This document shows positions 1 through 8,883 of a stretch of DNA of 64,000 nucleotides, one piece after another. The position numbers were made by a program, and so were the translations under genes. Positions within the stretch are counted from its first letter, which is position 1. Each line of letters starts with the position of its first letter. The stretch comes from Actinomycetes bacterium (lineage in GTDB: Bacteria; Actinomycetota; Actinomycetes; Propionibacteriales; Propionibacteriaceae): assembly GCA_023458095.1 (NCBI GenBank), contig JAEXAS010000009.1, forward strand, positions 319,005 to 383,004. Reading direction: 5' to 3'. The notes beneath the pieces are model-generated. The model saw only the letters and a program-made list of their open reading frames with translations. It had not been told where the DNA came from and made no database searches.

Positions 1-22
1 AAGAAAGGCCAGTGCACCAACA

Positions 23-2470
23 ATGGTCGCCAAACCACCGCCGGTTGAGGATGACTTCGCCGAACGCATCGTCGATGTCGATGTCTCCGCCGAGATGGAA
101 TCCAGCTTCTTGGAATACGCCTACTCGGTGATCTACTCCCGGGCCCTCCCGGACGCCCGCGACGGCCTCAAGCCGGTGCAGCGTCGAATCCTGTACGGCA
201 TGGACCAGATGCGGATCCGTCCGGACGCCTCCCATGTGAAGTGTTCCCGGGTGGTCGGTCAGGTCATGGGTCTGTATCACCCACACGGCGACTCGGCGAT
301 CTATGAAGCCCTGGTGCGCCTGGGCCAGTCCTGGTCGATGCGCCTGCCCACCGTCGACGGTCATGGCAACTTCGGGTCTTTGGACGCCGGCCCGGCCGCC
401 ATGCGCTACACCGAGTGCCGAATGGCTCCGGCAGCCGTGGCCATGACCGCTGACATCGAGTCCGACACCGTCGACTTCCGTCCCAACTACGACGGCAAGG
501 AAACCGAACCGGTGGTGCTGCCGGCGGCCTTCCCCAACCTGTTGGTCAATGGGGGCACCGGCATTGCCGTCGGCATGGCCACCAACATCGCGCCCCACAA
601 CCTCGGCGAAGTCGTGCAGGCCTTGAAGCACCTGCTGCGCCAGCCGCAGGCCGATACCGAAGAGCTGATGCGCTTCATCCCGGGCCCGGACTTCCCCACC
701 GGCGGCAAGATCATCGGGCTGGACGGCGTCCGCGACGCCTATCTCACCGGACGCGGCCAGTTCAAGATCAGGGCCACCGCCCGCATCGAGCAGGTCAGTC
801 CACGCCGCAAGGGCATTGTGGTCACCGAGTTGCCCTACCAGGTGGGTCCGGAGAAGATCATCGAGCAGGTCAAGAACCTGGTCACCAGCAAGAAGCTCAG
901 CGGTATCGCCGATATCAAGGACCTCACCGATCTGGCCAACGGCACCCGTTTGGTGATTGAGGTCAAGAACGGCATCAATCCTGAGGTGCTGCTCGAACAG
1001 CTCTACCGGCACACCAAGCTGGAGGATTCGTTCGCAGCCAACAATGTGGCCCTGGTCGACGGCCAGCCCACCACGATGACCTTGCGTCAGATGCTGACTG
1101 TCTACCTCGATCATCGCCTGGAGGTTGTCCGCCGCCGGTCCGCCTTCCTGCTGGGTAAGGCCCAGGATCGCCTGCATCTGGTCGAGGGGCTGCTGCTGGC
1201 CATCGTCGACATCGACGATGTCATCGCCATCATTCGCTCCTCCGATGACGCCGGTCAGGCCCGGTCACGGCTCATGGATGCCTTCGATCTCACCGAGGTT
1301 CAGGCCAACTACATCCTGGACATGCAACTGCGTCGCCTCACCAAGTTCAGCCGAATCGACTTGGAAACCGAGCGCGACAAGCTGTTGGCCACCATCGCTG
1401 AACTGCAGGAGATCTTGGATTCCGATGCCCGCCTGCGCGAGGTCGTGGCCGCCGAACTGGACGAGGTCGCCCGCGCCCACGGCACACCGCGACGCACCGT
1501 CTTGTTGGCATCGGCGGGCAATCAGGTGAGCGCGGCGCAGGCCGCCGCTTCGCTGGAGATCGCCGACGATCCGTGTTGGGTGATGCTCTCTTCGGCCGGT
1601 TTGCTGGCCCGCAGCGACAACGCCGATCCGCTGCCCAGTTCTGGACCGCGTGCCATGCACGATGTGATCGTGGCCGCGGTACGCACCACAGCCCGGGGAG
1701 ACTTCGCCGTCTTCACCAACACCGGACGCCTCCTGCGCGGGCACGCCATCGAGGTGCCCTCGGTGCCAGTCACCGCGGCCGCCCCGAATCTGCAGGGTGG
1801 TTCTCCGGCCGTGGAGTTGCTGCCGCTGGAGCCCGGCGAGCGCATCGTCGGCCTGGGCACGGTGGGCGAAAACACCTTCGGGTGGGCGATGGGCACCCGT
1901 CGTGGCGTCGTGAAACGAGTCAATCCCGAGATCCTCAACAAGGACTCCTGGGATGTGATCCGCCTCGATGACCAAGACGAGGTGGTGGGCGCTGTCGAGC
2001 TGAGCCACGATCTGGTGGAACTGGTCTTCATCACCAGCGACGCCCAGTTGCTGCATTTCCCTGCGGCCGGAGTGCGTCCCCAGGGTCGCTCGGGCGGCGG
2101 TATGGCCGGTGTGCGGCTGTCCGCCGAGGCGCAGGTTGTCTTCTTCGGCGCAACCTCGATCACTGATGCCAGCGTGGTGACCGTCGCCGGCTCCTCCACC
2201 GCACTGCCCGGCACCGACTCGGGCAGCATCAAGGTCACTCCGTTGGCGGAGTATCCGGCCAAGGGCCGAGCCACCGGCGGCGTGCGCTGCCAGCGGTTCC
2301 TGAAGGGCGAAGATGTGCTGCTGACGGCCTGGGCCGGACCGGATCCGGCCATCGCCGCAGCGGCCAGCGGCGCCCCGATCGATCTGCCCAGCCCCGACCC
2401 GCGACGGGACGCCTCCGGGGTGTCCATGGCACAGCCGCTCGCGGCCATCGGCTCGCGATATCACTCCTAG
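23..2470 (+). CDS. parC: DNA topoisomerase IV (second gyrase-type) subunit A
   Basis: Type IIA topoisomerase breakage-reunion subunit, expected to decatenate chromosomes together with the ParE-like subunit encoded at 3019-5091. The N-terminal domain carries the catalytic tyrosine (Tyr129 in AMRYTE) and a quinolone-region helix HPHGDSAIYEALVRL, with the usual serine and a ParC-like glutamate. The C-terminal beta-pinwheel has only a degenerate GyrA box around residue 687 (QGRSGGG), which fits a non-supercoiling enzyme. Length (815 aa) is normal for the family. The ATG follows a purine-rich stretch at 1-8. Streptomyces-type actinobacteria carry such a second gyrA/gyrB pair near the principal sigma factor, as here. 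The gene begins 22 nt into the window, so its promoter is not seen. Confidence 0.93.
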   Translation: MVAKPPPVEDDFAERIVDVDVSAEMESSFLEYAYSVIYSRALPDARDGLKPVQRRILYGMDQMRIRPDASHVKCSRVVGQVMGLYHPHGDSAIYEALVRLGQSWSMRLPTVDGHGNFGSLDAGPAAMRYTECRMAPAAVAMTADIESDTVDFRPNYDGKETEPVVLPAAFPNLLVNGGTGIAVGMATNIAPHNLGEVVQALKHLLRQPQADTEELMRFIPGPDFPTGGKIIGLDGVRDAYLTGRGQFKIRATARIEQVSPRRKGIVVTELPYQVGPEKIIEQVKNLVTSKKLSGIADIKDLTDLANGTRLVIEVKNGINPEVLLEQLYRHTKLEDSFAANNVALVDGQPTTMTLRQMLTVYLDHRLEVVRRRSAFLLGKAQDRLHLVEGLLLAIVDIDDVIAIIRSSDDAGQARSRLMDAFDLTEVQANYILDMQLRRLTKFSRIDLETERDKLLATIAELQEILDSDARLREVVAAELDEVARAHGTPRRTVLLASAGNQVSAAQAAASLEIADDPCWVMLSSAGLLARSDNADPLPSSGPRAMHDVIVAAVRTTARGDFAVFTNTGRLLRGHAIEVPSVPVTAAAPNLQGGSPAVELLPLEPGERIVGLGTVGENTFGWAMGTRRGVVKRVNPEILNKDSWDVIRLDDQDEVVGAVELSHDLVELVFITSDAQLLHFPAAGVRPQGRSGGGMAGVRLSAEAQVVFFGATSITDASVVTVAGSSTALPGTDSGSIKVTPLAEYPAKGRATGGVRCQRFLKGEDVLLTAWAGPDPAIAAAASGAPIDLPSPDPRRDASGVSMAQPLAAIGSRYHS

Positions 2471-2478
2471 ACACGGAC

Positions 2479-2490
2479 TAGGGTGACACC
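2479..2490 (+). promoter_or_regulatory. Leaderless-type promoter of the carbonic anhydrase gene
   Basis: A TAGGGT hexamer (2479-2484) lies exactly 6 nt before the ATG at 2491, so transcription would begin at or next to the start codon. The overlapping AGGGTG could alternatively act as a ribosome-binding site. Confidence 0.45.
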
Positions 2491-2985
2491 ATGCTGAACC
2501 GCTTCGACGACCTGCTGGATGCCAACCGACGCTACGCCACCTCGGCGCCGCGGAACTTCGATGGCTATGCCCATGCTGGTGTCGCGGTCGTCACCTGCAT
2601 GGATTCTCGGCTTCAGCCGTTGGAGATGCTTGGGCTGTTCTTGGGTGAAGCCAAAATCCTGCGTACCCCTGGTGGCCATGTCACCGCTGATGCTCTGGCC
2701 GGCTGTGTGCTGGGCGTCAATCTGCTCAAGGTGACGCGCATCTTGATCGTCAGCCACTCCCGTTGCGCCATGGCCAGCGCCACCGAGGCCGAGATCGAGC
2801 AGCGCATCAGTGAGGCTTCCGGAGTGGATGCGTCCGGCTACGAGTTCGGGGCCGACCCCAATCAGCTTGACCACCTGCGCTCAGACGTGGAGCTGGTTGC
2901 GAGCCATCCCCTGATTCAAGGCCGCGCCGTGGTGGGCGGCTTCCACTACGACGTCGACACCGGCCTGATGGAACAGATCTGCTGA
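2491..2985 (+). CDS. Small beta-class carbonic anhydrase
   Basis: Predicted cytoplasmic zinc enzyme interconverting CO2 and bicarbonate. It shows the beta-carbonic anhydrase zinc set: Cys36, Asp38 and Arg40 in CMDSR, then His89 and Cys92 in HSRC. Its length (164 aa) and layout match the compact mycobacterial Rv1284 type. It sits alone on the plus strand between parC and the convergent parE, 20 nt after the parC stop, with its own candidate -10 element. The family is clear; the physiological role (bicarbonate for carboxylases or pH balance) is inferred. Confidence 0.88.
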   Translation: MLNRFDDLLDANRRYATSAPRNFDGYAHAGVAVVTCMDSRLQPLEMLGLFLGEAKILRTPGGHVTADALAGCVLGVNLLKVTRILIVSHSRCAMASATEAEIEQRISEASGVDASGYEFGADPNQLDHLRSDVELVASHPLIQGRAVVGGFHYDVDTGLMEQIC

Positions 2986-3018
2986 GGCGCCAGCCAGGGC
3001 TGAGACATCGGGGCGGGC

Positions 3019-5091
3019 CTAGGCATCGATGCGCTCAGCGTCCAAGCTGTAGGCGCCCTCGATGATGAATTGTTTGCGCGGTGCCACATCGTTGCCCATG
3101 AGCTTTTCGAATGTCGCTTCGGCCGCCTCGGCCTCGTCGACGGTGAGCCGGCGCAGCATGCGATGCCGCGGATTCATGGTGGTGTCGGCCAGTTGGTCGG
3201 CGTCCATCTCGCCCAGGCCCTTGTAGCGCTGCGGTTCTTTGAATCCCTGACCACGCTTGGTCAGTTCAGCCAGTTTGCGGCGGTATTCGGCCTCACTGTA
3301 GGTGTACAGATACTTCTCCTGGCCCTTCTTCGGGTTGGTCAACTCGAAGCGGTGCAACGGCGGCACCGCGCTGTAGACCCGTCCGGCCGCCACCATGGGA
3401 CGCATGTACTTGAAAAACAGCGTGGCCAACAGGGTCCGGATGTGGGCGCCGTCAGCGTCGGCGTCAGCCATGAAGATGATCTTGGAGTAACGCGCTGCGT
3501 CCAGCTCGAAGGTGCGTCCCGAGCCGGCACCCACCACCTGGATGATGGAGGCGCATTCGGCGTTCTTGAGCATGTCGCCGACCGAGGCCTTCTGCACATT
3601 GAGGATCTTGCCGCGGATCGGCAGCAACGCCTGGAACTCAGAGTTGCGGGCCAGCTTCGCGGTGCCCAGGGCGGAGTCGCCCTCCACGATGAACAGCTCA
3701 GTTCGGTCTAGATCGGTACTGCGGCAATCGGCCAGTTTCGCGGGCAGGGTGGAGGATTCCAGCGCATTCTTGCGACGCTGCGCCTCCTTGTGCGCCCGGG
3801 CCTGCACCCGAGTGCGCGACGCGGAGACGACCTTCTCCATCACCGCGCGAGCCTGAGTTCGCAGCGCCGCCTTGTTCGAGGTGAGGAACGTGGCCAGTTC
3901 GGCCTCCACGACTTTGGCCACCAGCCTCGTGACTGGCGGGGTGCCCAAAACTTCCTTGGTCTGGCCCTCGAACTGCGGCTCGGCGAGCCGGACGGTGACC
4001 ACGGCGGTCAGTCCCTCCAGCACATCGTCCTTGACGATCTCCTCGTTGGCTTTCAGGAGTCGAGTCCCGTCCAGGCCGCGCACGAAGGCTTTGGTCAGAC
4101 CGCGTTCGAAGCCGGAGACGTGGGTGCCACCCTTGGGCGTAGCGATGATGTTGACGAACGAGGCCACCTGAGTGTCGTAGCTGTTGGTCCAACGCAGCGC
4201 GATGTCGACGCTGAGATCACGCTCCACATCGGTGGGAGTCATCGCGCCGTCATCGTCGAGCATCGGCACCGTCTCGGTGAAGGAGTCTTCGCCCTGCAGT
4301 CGGATCACGTCGGTGACCGGGTCGCCCTTGGCGAGGTAGTCGCAAAACTCGCCGATGCCGCCGTCGTGTTTGAAGACCTCGCTGATCGGCTCCTCGCCGC
4401 GGGAGTCGGTCACCGACAAGGCCAGTCCGGGCACCAGGAAGCTGGTCTGACGGGCGCGAGCCAAGAGTTGATTCAAGGAAAGCTCAGCACCGGGAAGGAA
4501 GATCTGATGGTCAGGCCAGTAACGGATTCGAGTACCGGTCACGTTCTTGCCCACGCGACCGGTCTTGCGCAGGCCACCCCCGGGAGTGAACGGAGCCTGT
4601 GGCCCGTCCCCATCAAAGACACCGGGCACTCCGCGGCGAAAACTCATCGACCAGGTGGCACCCAGACGGTCCACCTCGACGTCCAAGCGTTCGGACAGTG
4701 CATTGACCACCGAGGCGCCGACCCCGTGCAGGCCACCGGTGGCGTTGTACGAACCAGCACCAAACTTTCCGCCGGCGTGCAGCTTGGTGAACACCACCTC
4801 CACACCGGTCAGTTTGGTGCGCGGCTCGATGTCCACCGGAATGCCGCGAGCGACATCACCGACGCGGATGGAGCCATCGGCGGCCAACTCCACGGTGATC
4901 CGTTCTCCGTAGCCAGCCAGGGCTTCGTCGACGGCGTTGTCGATGATTTCCCACAGGCAGTGCATCAGGCCACGGGTATCGGTGGAGCCGATGTACATCG
5001 CGGGACGTTTCCGAACCGCTTCGAGTCCTTCTAGCACCAGCAGATGCCGAGCCTCGTAGTCCCTACCCTCGCCTGCTTTGGTCGCGCTCAC
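3019..5091 (-). CDS. parE: DNA topoisomerase IV (second gyrase-type) subunit B
   Basis: ATPase subunit partnering the ParC-like protein. The GHKL domain has Glu48 and Asn52 (EIIDNAVDEA) and the ATP-lid GGLHGVGASVVN. The TOPRIM domain has EGDSA starting at Glu470 and the metal triad Asp543/Asp545/Asp547, followed by RYKGLGEMDADQL. The 690-aa length is normal. The motif usually read as DNGRGIP is DVARGIP here (Asp79-Val80-Ala81-Arg82-Gly83): the adenine-contacting Asp and the Gly remain, but the Asn-Gly pair is replaced. The start is GTG at 5091 without a Shine-Dalgarno sequence; a TAATCT box 6 nt upstream supports it. Confidence 0.92.
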   Translation of the reverse strand: MSATKAGEGRDYEARHLLVLEGLEAVRKRPAMYIGSTDTRGLMHCLWEIIDNAVDEALAGYGERITVELAADGSIRVGDVARGIPVDIEPRTKLTGVEVVFTKLHAGGKFGAGSYNATGGLHGVGASVVNALSERLDVEVDRLGATWSMSFRRGVPGVFDGDGPQAPFTPGGGLRKTGRVGKNVTGTRIRYWPDHQIFLPGAELSLNQLLARARQTSFLVPGLALSVTDSRGEEPISEVFKHDGGIGEFCDYLAKGDPVTDVIRLQGEDSFTETVPMLDDDGAMTPTDVERDLSVDIALRWTNSYDTQVASFVNIIATPKGGTHVSGFERGLTKAFVRGLDGTRLLKANEEIVKDDVLEGLTAVVTVRLAEPQFEGQTKEVLGTPPVTRLVAKVVEAELATFLTSNKAALRTQARAVMEKVVSASRTRVQARAHKEAQRRKNALESSTLPAKLADCRSTDLDRTELFIVEGDSALGTAKLARNSEFQALLPIRGKILNVQKASVGDMLKNAECASIIQVVGAGSGRTFELDAARYSKIIFMADADADGAHIRTLLATLFFKYMRPMVAAGRVYSAVPPLHRFELTNPKKGQEKYLYTYSEAEYRRKLAELTKRGQGFKEPQRYKGLGEMDADQLADTTMNPRHRMLRRLTVDEAEAAEATFEKLMGNDVAPRKQFIIEGAYSLDAERIDA

Positions 5092-5103
5092 CGACGCAGA
5101 TTA
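5092..5103 (-). promoter_or_regulatory. Leaderless-type promoter of parE
   Basis: On the minus strand TAATCT (5103-5098) is followed by 6 nt and then the GTG start of parE. No ribosome-binding site is present. Confidence 0.5.
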
Positions 5104-5269
5104 TCTCGGGAACGTAACAGTTGTGCGTATTCGAGTAACGGTGTCGCTCGTGGTTCACTCGCAGTTGTCTTCGAGTGCATAGACTGAAGGAGGTTCGGGA
5201 ACAAAGTCAGTCGAACTGGCGTTGATCCCGGTGCCGGACACTCAGAGGAGTGAGAAAGTGAGGAAGACC

Positions 5270-5461
5270 ATGAGCAGCACCTTTGCCGAACCGCTGACCA
5301 CGGCCGATCGTTGTGATCGTTGTGGAGCACAGGCATACCTGCGAGTAACCCTCACCTCCGGCGGCGAACTTCTCTTCTGCGGTCACCACGCGAAGGCGCA
5401 CTCGGACAAGCTCAGCCAGGTGGCCCTGCACATCCAGGACGAAACCGACAAGTTGGCCTAA
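5270..5461 (+). CDS. DUF7455-type small zinc-ribbon protein
   Basis: A 63-aa protein with two cysteine knuckles, CDRCG near residue 15 and FCGHH near residue 37, suggesting one bound zinc. It resembles the short conserved actinobacterial proteins annotated as DUF7455, found near the parE/sigma factor region; no biochemical function is known to me. AGGAAG lies just before ATG 5270. An in-frame GTG at 5258 with GAGGAG upstream would add four residues and is a genuine alternative. A strong terminator follows directly, so it is probably monocistronic. Confidence 0.8.
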   Translation: MSSTFAEPLTTADRCDRCGAQAYLRVTLTSGGELLFCGHHAKAHSDKLSQVALHIQDETDKLA

Positions 5462-5477
5462 TCGGCTACCGACGTCG

Positions 5478-5515
5478 AAGGGCCCTGGGAGAGCTTCCCA
5501 GGGCCCTTTCGTTTC
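5478..5515 (+). terminator. Strong intrinsic terminator
   Basis: A perfect 13-bp stem (5478-5490 with 5496-5508) with a 5-nt loop, followed by a T-rich stretch (TCGTTT). It ends the 63-aa zinc-ribbon gene just before the macro-domain promoter. Confidence 0.85.
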
Positions 5516-5521
5516 TGCTGA

Positions 5522-5533
5522 GATACTGCCCCC
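5522..5533 (+). promoter_or_regulatory. Leaderless-type promoter of the macro-domain gene
   Basis: GATACT (5522-5527) is followed by 6 nt and then ATG 5534. No Shine-Dalgarno sequence is present (the spacer is GCCCCC). Confidence 0.45.
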
Positions 5534-6055
5534 ATGCAGATCATGGATGCAGTTCGCGGCGACCTGACCACCGAGCCGGCCGATGCGCTGGTCAACGCGG
5601 CCAACTCCACCTTGTTGGGCGGCGGCGGCGTCGATGGCGCTCTCCACGCGGCGGCAGGCCCTGCGCTGATGGAAGCCTGCCGCCAGGTGCGGGCAACGCA
5701 ATGGCCCGATGGTCTGCCGGTCGGTGAGGCTGTCGCCACACCTGCCGGCCTCCTGCCTGCCCGCTGGGTCATTCACACCGTCGGCCCCAATCGCCACCGA
5801 GGACAGGTTGAGCAGACACAGTTGGCGTCCTGCTACACCCGCTGTCTGGACATCGCCGTGGAGTTGGGCGCCCGCACCGTCGCCTTTCCTGCGATCGGTG
5901 CTGGCGCCTACGGCTGGGACGCCCCCACCGCTGCCCGGGTCGCCGTCCTGACCACGGCCGCCCACCCACGCACCGGCATCGAGCGGGTGCGGTTCGTCTT
6001 GTTCAACGAACCCCTCCACACCGCCTTCCTCGACGCCCTCCAGGCGCTGATCTGA
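5534..6055 (+). CDS. Macro-domain protein (O-acetyl-ADP-ribose deacetylase type)
   Basis: A single 173-aa macro domain. It has the ADP-ribose pocket signatures GD at 9-10, VNAAN at 20-24, the glycine loop GGGGVDGALH from residue 29, and the second loop AIGAGAYGWD. Members hydrolyse O-acetyl-ADP-ribose or ADP-ribosyl-carboxylates; which substrate applies here cannot be told. The stop overlaps the ATG of the following S9 peptidase by one base (TGATG), so the two genes are translationally coupled and probably co-transcribed. Confidence 0.88.
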   Translation: MQIMDAVRGDLTTEPADALVNAANSTLLGGGGVDGALHAAAGPALMEACRQVRATQWPDGLPVGEAVATPAGLLPARWVIHTVGPNRHRGQVEQTQLASCYTRCLDIAVELGARTVAFPAIGAGAYGWDAPTAARVAVLTTAAHPRTGIERVRFVLFNEPLHTAFLDALQALI

Positions 6056-7935
6056 TGAAGCACCTGCCCTACGGCTCCTGGCCGTCGCCGCTGGCCGCGG
6101 TCGAACTCACCCGCGGTGCCATCAAGCTGTCTGCCGGCATCGTGGACGACGGCTGCGAATACTGGGCCCAGGCCCGCCCCGACCAAGCCGGACGCATCAG
6201 TCTGTGGCGACGTGACAGCGACGCGGTGCTGTCCGAACTGACCCCGCAGGCCAATGTGCGCACCGGGGTCAACGAATACGGCGGCGGCGCGTGGACCGTG
6301 TCGGGCGGCCTGGTGGCTTATTCGAACTGGCCACAGGGATCGGTGCACCTGATTCGCCCGGACGGATCCCACCAGCTCCTGGCCGCCGGTACCGGGATGC
6401 GCTACGCGGGACTGTCGCTGCACCCCGAACATGGCGTGTTACTGGCCGTTCGGGAGGATCATCGTCTGCCTGGCCCACCCGTTCAGACGATCGTCGCGCT
6501 GGCCTTGGACAGCGACAATCCCGACGGTGGCCGCGTCCTGACCCACGGCGCGGATTTCTATGCCCATCCCAGCCTCTCGGCGCAGGGACGCCTCGCCTGG
6601 TGCCAGTGGAACCTGCCCGATATGCCCTGGGACCGCGCCGACATTCTGGTTGCCGATCTGAACGATCTCGCCACTGTGACCGTCGTGGCCGGCGACCCGC
6701 AGGTCTCGGCTCTCTATCCGGCCTGGGCGCCCGATGGTGCGCTGATCTTCCTCAGCGACGTCAGTGGTTTTTGGAACTTCCACCGCTGGCAGGATGGAAC
6801 CGACCGTCCCCTGCACCGGGCCGACGCCGACTTCTGCGGCCCTCTGTGGGCCTTGGATCCCGTGGACTACACCATCATCGATGCCCACCACCTGGGCTGC
6901 TCGTGGACCACAGCAGGCTTCGACCGGCTCGGCGTCCTCAGTTTCGACGACACCGGCCGATCCGAACTCACCGAGTTGCACTGCGATGCGGTCACCATTC
7001 AACTCGCTGGCAGCGGGCCGATGGCCCTGGCTCGCTTTGGCTACGCCGACCGTCCGGCGGAACTAGTGAACCTGGACTGGGCCAGCGGCATTGCCACCAC
7101 CCGTCTCAGTGAGGCTCCCCCACCACCGCCGACCTTGGCCATATCTGCCGCTGAGCCTTTCGAGTGGACCGGTGCGGCCGGCACCGTCCATGGCTGGTAC
7201 TACCCGCCTCAGAATGTCGATTGCGCAGGGCTTCCCGACGAACGTCCCCCAGTTCAGGTGTGGAGTCACGGTGGACCGACTGGCTTCGCCCGACCCGAGT
7301 TCAACCTGGCCCTGCAGTTTTGGACCTCGCGCGGTATCGGCATCCTGGATGTCAACTATTCCGGCTCGGCCGGCTATGGCCGCGCCTACCGTGCGCGGCT
7401 CAATGGTCACTGGGGCATCCTCGATGTCAGCGACTGCGTCGCAGGGGTCCAGGCGCTCGCCGCAGCCGGTTTGGCGGATCGGGACCGGCTGAGCATCCGC
7501 GGCGGTTCCGCGGGCGGTTTCACCACCTTGGCCGCGCTGACCTTCAGTGATGTCTTTGCCGCCGGAATCAGCCTGTACGGGATCGGCGACCTGGAGATGC
7601 TGGCCACCGACACCCACAAATTCGAATCACGCTATCTGGACGGCCTGGTCGCGCCGTACCCCGCCGGACGCCAGATCTACCGGGATCGCTCCCCCATCCA
7701 TCATCTGGATCAGCTCAGTTGTCCCATGCTCATCCTGCAAGGCGCCGACGACACTGTCGTGCCGCCCAATCAGGCAGAGGCCATGGCGGCTGCGGTACGG
7801 GCGAAGGGGCTGGCGGCCACTTTGCGCATCTTCAACGGGGAGGGCCACGGTTTCCGCCGTGCCGAGACGATCATCGCCGTCGCCGAGGAGGCCCTGGCCT
7901 TTCTGGGCGAGGTGCATGGCTTCACCCCGGCCTGA
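6055..7935 (+). CDS. S9 family (prolyl oligopeptidase-like) peptidase
   Basis: A 626-aa serine peptidase of the dipeptidyl-peptidase/acylaminoacyl-peptidase type: an N-terminal beta-propeller (about residues 1-350) and a C-terminal alpha/beta-hydrolase domain. The catalytic triad can be placed as Ser485 (GGSAGG), Asp566 (GADDTVVP) and His598 (EGHGF). There is no signal peptide, so it is cytoplasmic and likely cleaves short peptides. Its ATG overlaps the stop of the macro-domain gene. It ends convergently, 6 nt from the stop of the ABC permease gene at 7942. Confidence 0.9.
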   Translation: MKHLPYGSWPSPLAAVELTRGAIKLSAGIVDDGCEYWAQARPDQAGRISLWRRDSDAVLSELTPQANVRTGVNEYGGGAWTVSGGLVAYSNWPQGSVHLIRPDGSHQLLAAGTGMRYAGLSLHPEHGVLLAVREDHRLPGPPVQTIVALALDSDNPDGGRVLTHGADFYAHPSLSAQGRLAWCQWNLPDMPWDRADILVADLNDLATVTVVAGDPQVSALYPAWAPDGALIFLSDVSGFWNFHRWQDGTDRPLHRADADFCGPLWALDPVDYTIIDAHHLGCSWTTAGFDRLGVLSFDDTGRSELTELHCDAVTIQLAGSGPMALARFGYADRPAELVNLDWASGIATTRLSEAPPPPPTLAISAAEPFEWTGAAGTVHGWYYPPQNVDCAGLPDERPPVQVWSHGGPTGFARPEFNLALQFWTSRGIGILDVNYSGSAGYGRAYRARLNGHWGILDVSDCVAGVQALAAAGLADRDRLSIRGGSAGGFTTLAALTFSDVFAAGISLYGIGDLEMLATDTHKFESRYLDGLVAPYPAGRQIYRDRSPIHHLDQLSCPMLILQGADDTVVPPNQAEAMAAAVRAKGLAATLRIFNGEGHGFRRAETIIAVAEEALAFLGEVHGFTPA

Positions 7936-7941
7936 GCGCCC

Positions 7942-8883
7942 CTAGCGAGGCTTCTCGCGGCCCGGGCGATGGTCCGGCTTGGGCATCACTGTTTGCGGAA
8001 TGTCGGGCTCCGCAGCGGGCTCTGGCACCATTCCGGCAGTTGGGCCTTGACCTTCGACATGTCGAGCACCACGATGCAGCCGAGCCTCCACAACTCCGGC
8101 CAACCGAGTGAGCAGATAGTTCAACACGATGTACATCGCCGCCAGAACGAACAGCGCCGGAATCAGGTTGCCGTAGCGGGTCGACAGATTGGTTCCAGCC
8201 CGTAGCAGCTCGGAGTAGGCGATCATCGAGCCCAACGCCGAGTCCTTCACGATGACAACCAACTGGCTCAGCATGGAGGGCAGCATGGCCGTGATCGCCT
8301 GCGGCAGCAGGATGATCCGCAAGGTCTGAAAAGATGTCAGCCCGATCGCGAGGCCCGACTCACGCTGGCCGCGCGGCAGCGAGCCCACTCCCGAACGCAC
8401 CAGTTCGGCGAGCACGCAGGAGTTGTAGACAGTCAGCCCCACCACCACACCGAACAGCGGCAGCAGGTTGCCACCCAGGTGCAACGTGAACAGCCCCGCG
8501 TAGTAGGCGAACAGCATCATCATGAGCACGGGGACGGCCCGGAAGAACTCCACGAAGCCACCCGTGGCCCACCGCACCCAGCGATGCTGAGACAGTCGAC
8601 CCATCCCCAACAGGAGCCCGAAACAGATCGCCAGCACCACCGAGATCACCGAGGCCACCACGGTTCCGACCAACCCCGGCAGCAGATAGGCCGTCCAAGT
8701 GTCAGCTTGGAGGAAGGGCAGCCACTTCTCGGCGGTGAACTGGTTGTTTTCGGGATTGGCCAGCCCGACCACCATCAGGGCTAACAGTCCGCCGATCAGC
8801 CCGGCACCGAGGACGGCGACCACGATGTGCAATCGCCGAGCTTTGGGCCCAGGCGCGTCGAAGAGGACCGAGGCTTCGCTCAT
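7942..8883 (-). CDS. gluD: Glutamate-type ABC transporter permease, second subunit
   Basis: A 313-aa inner-membrane permease of the polar amino acid (HisM/GluD) family with an N-terminal helix near 20-42, several further helices, and the EAA-type cytoplasmic loop (LRIILLPQAITAMLP). The ATG at 8883 overlaps the stop of the upstream permease (ATGA), which fixes the start; a longer in-frame extension would lie wholly inside gluC. The last ~45 residues are a proline-rich cytoplasmic tail. It is the last gene of gluA-gluB-gluC-gluD, the gene order known from Corynebacterium glutamate uptake. Substrate (glutamate or a related amino acid) is inferred from family and order. Confidence 0.87.
   Translation of the reverse strand: MSEASVLFDAPGPKARRLHIVVAVLGAGLIGGLLALMVVGLANPENNQFTAEKWLPFLQADTWTAYLLPGLVGTVVASVISVVLAICFGLLLGMGRLSQHRWVRWATGGFVEFFRAVPVLMMMLFAYYAGLFTLHLGGNLLPLFGVVVGLTVYNSCVLAELVRSGVGSLPRGQRESGLAIGLTSFQTLRIILLPQAITAMLPSMLSQLVVIVKDSALGSMIAYSELLRAGTNLSTRYGNLIPALFVLAAMYIVLNYLLTRLAGVVEARLHRGARHVEGQGPTAGMVPEPAAEPDIPQTVMPKPDHRPGREKPR

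Noticed and set aside
1265..2464. 399-codon minus-strand frame inside parC
   Set aside because: Codon-bias shadow of parC; no motif and no start signals.
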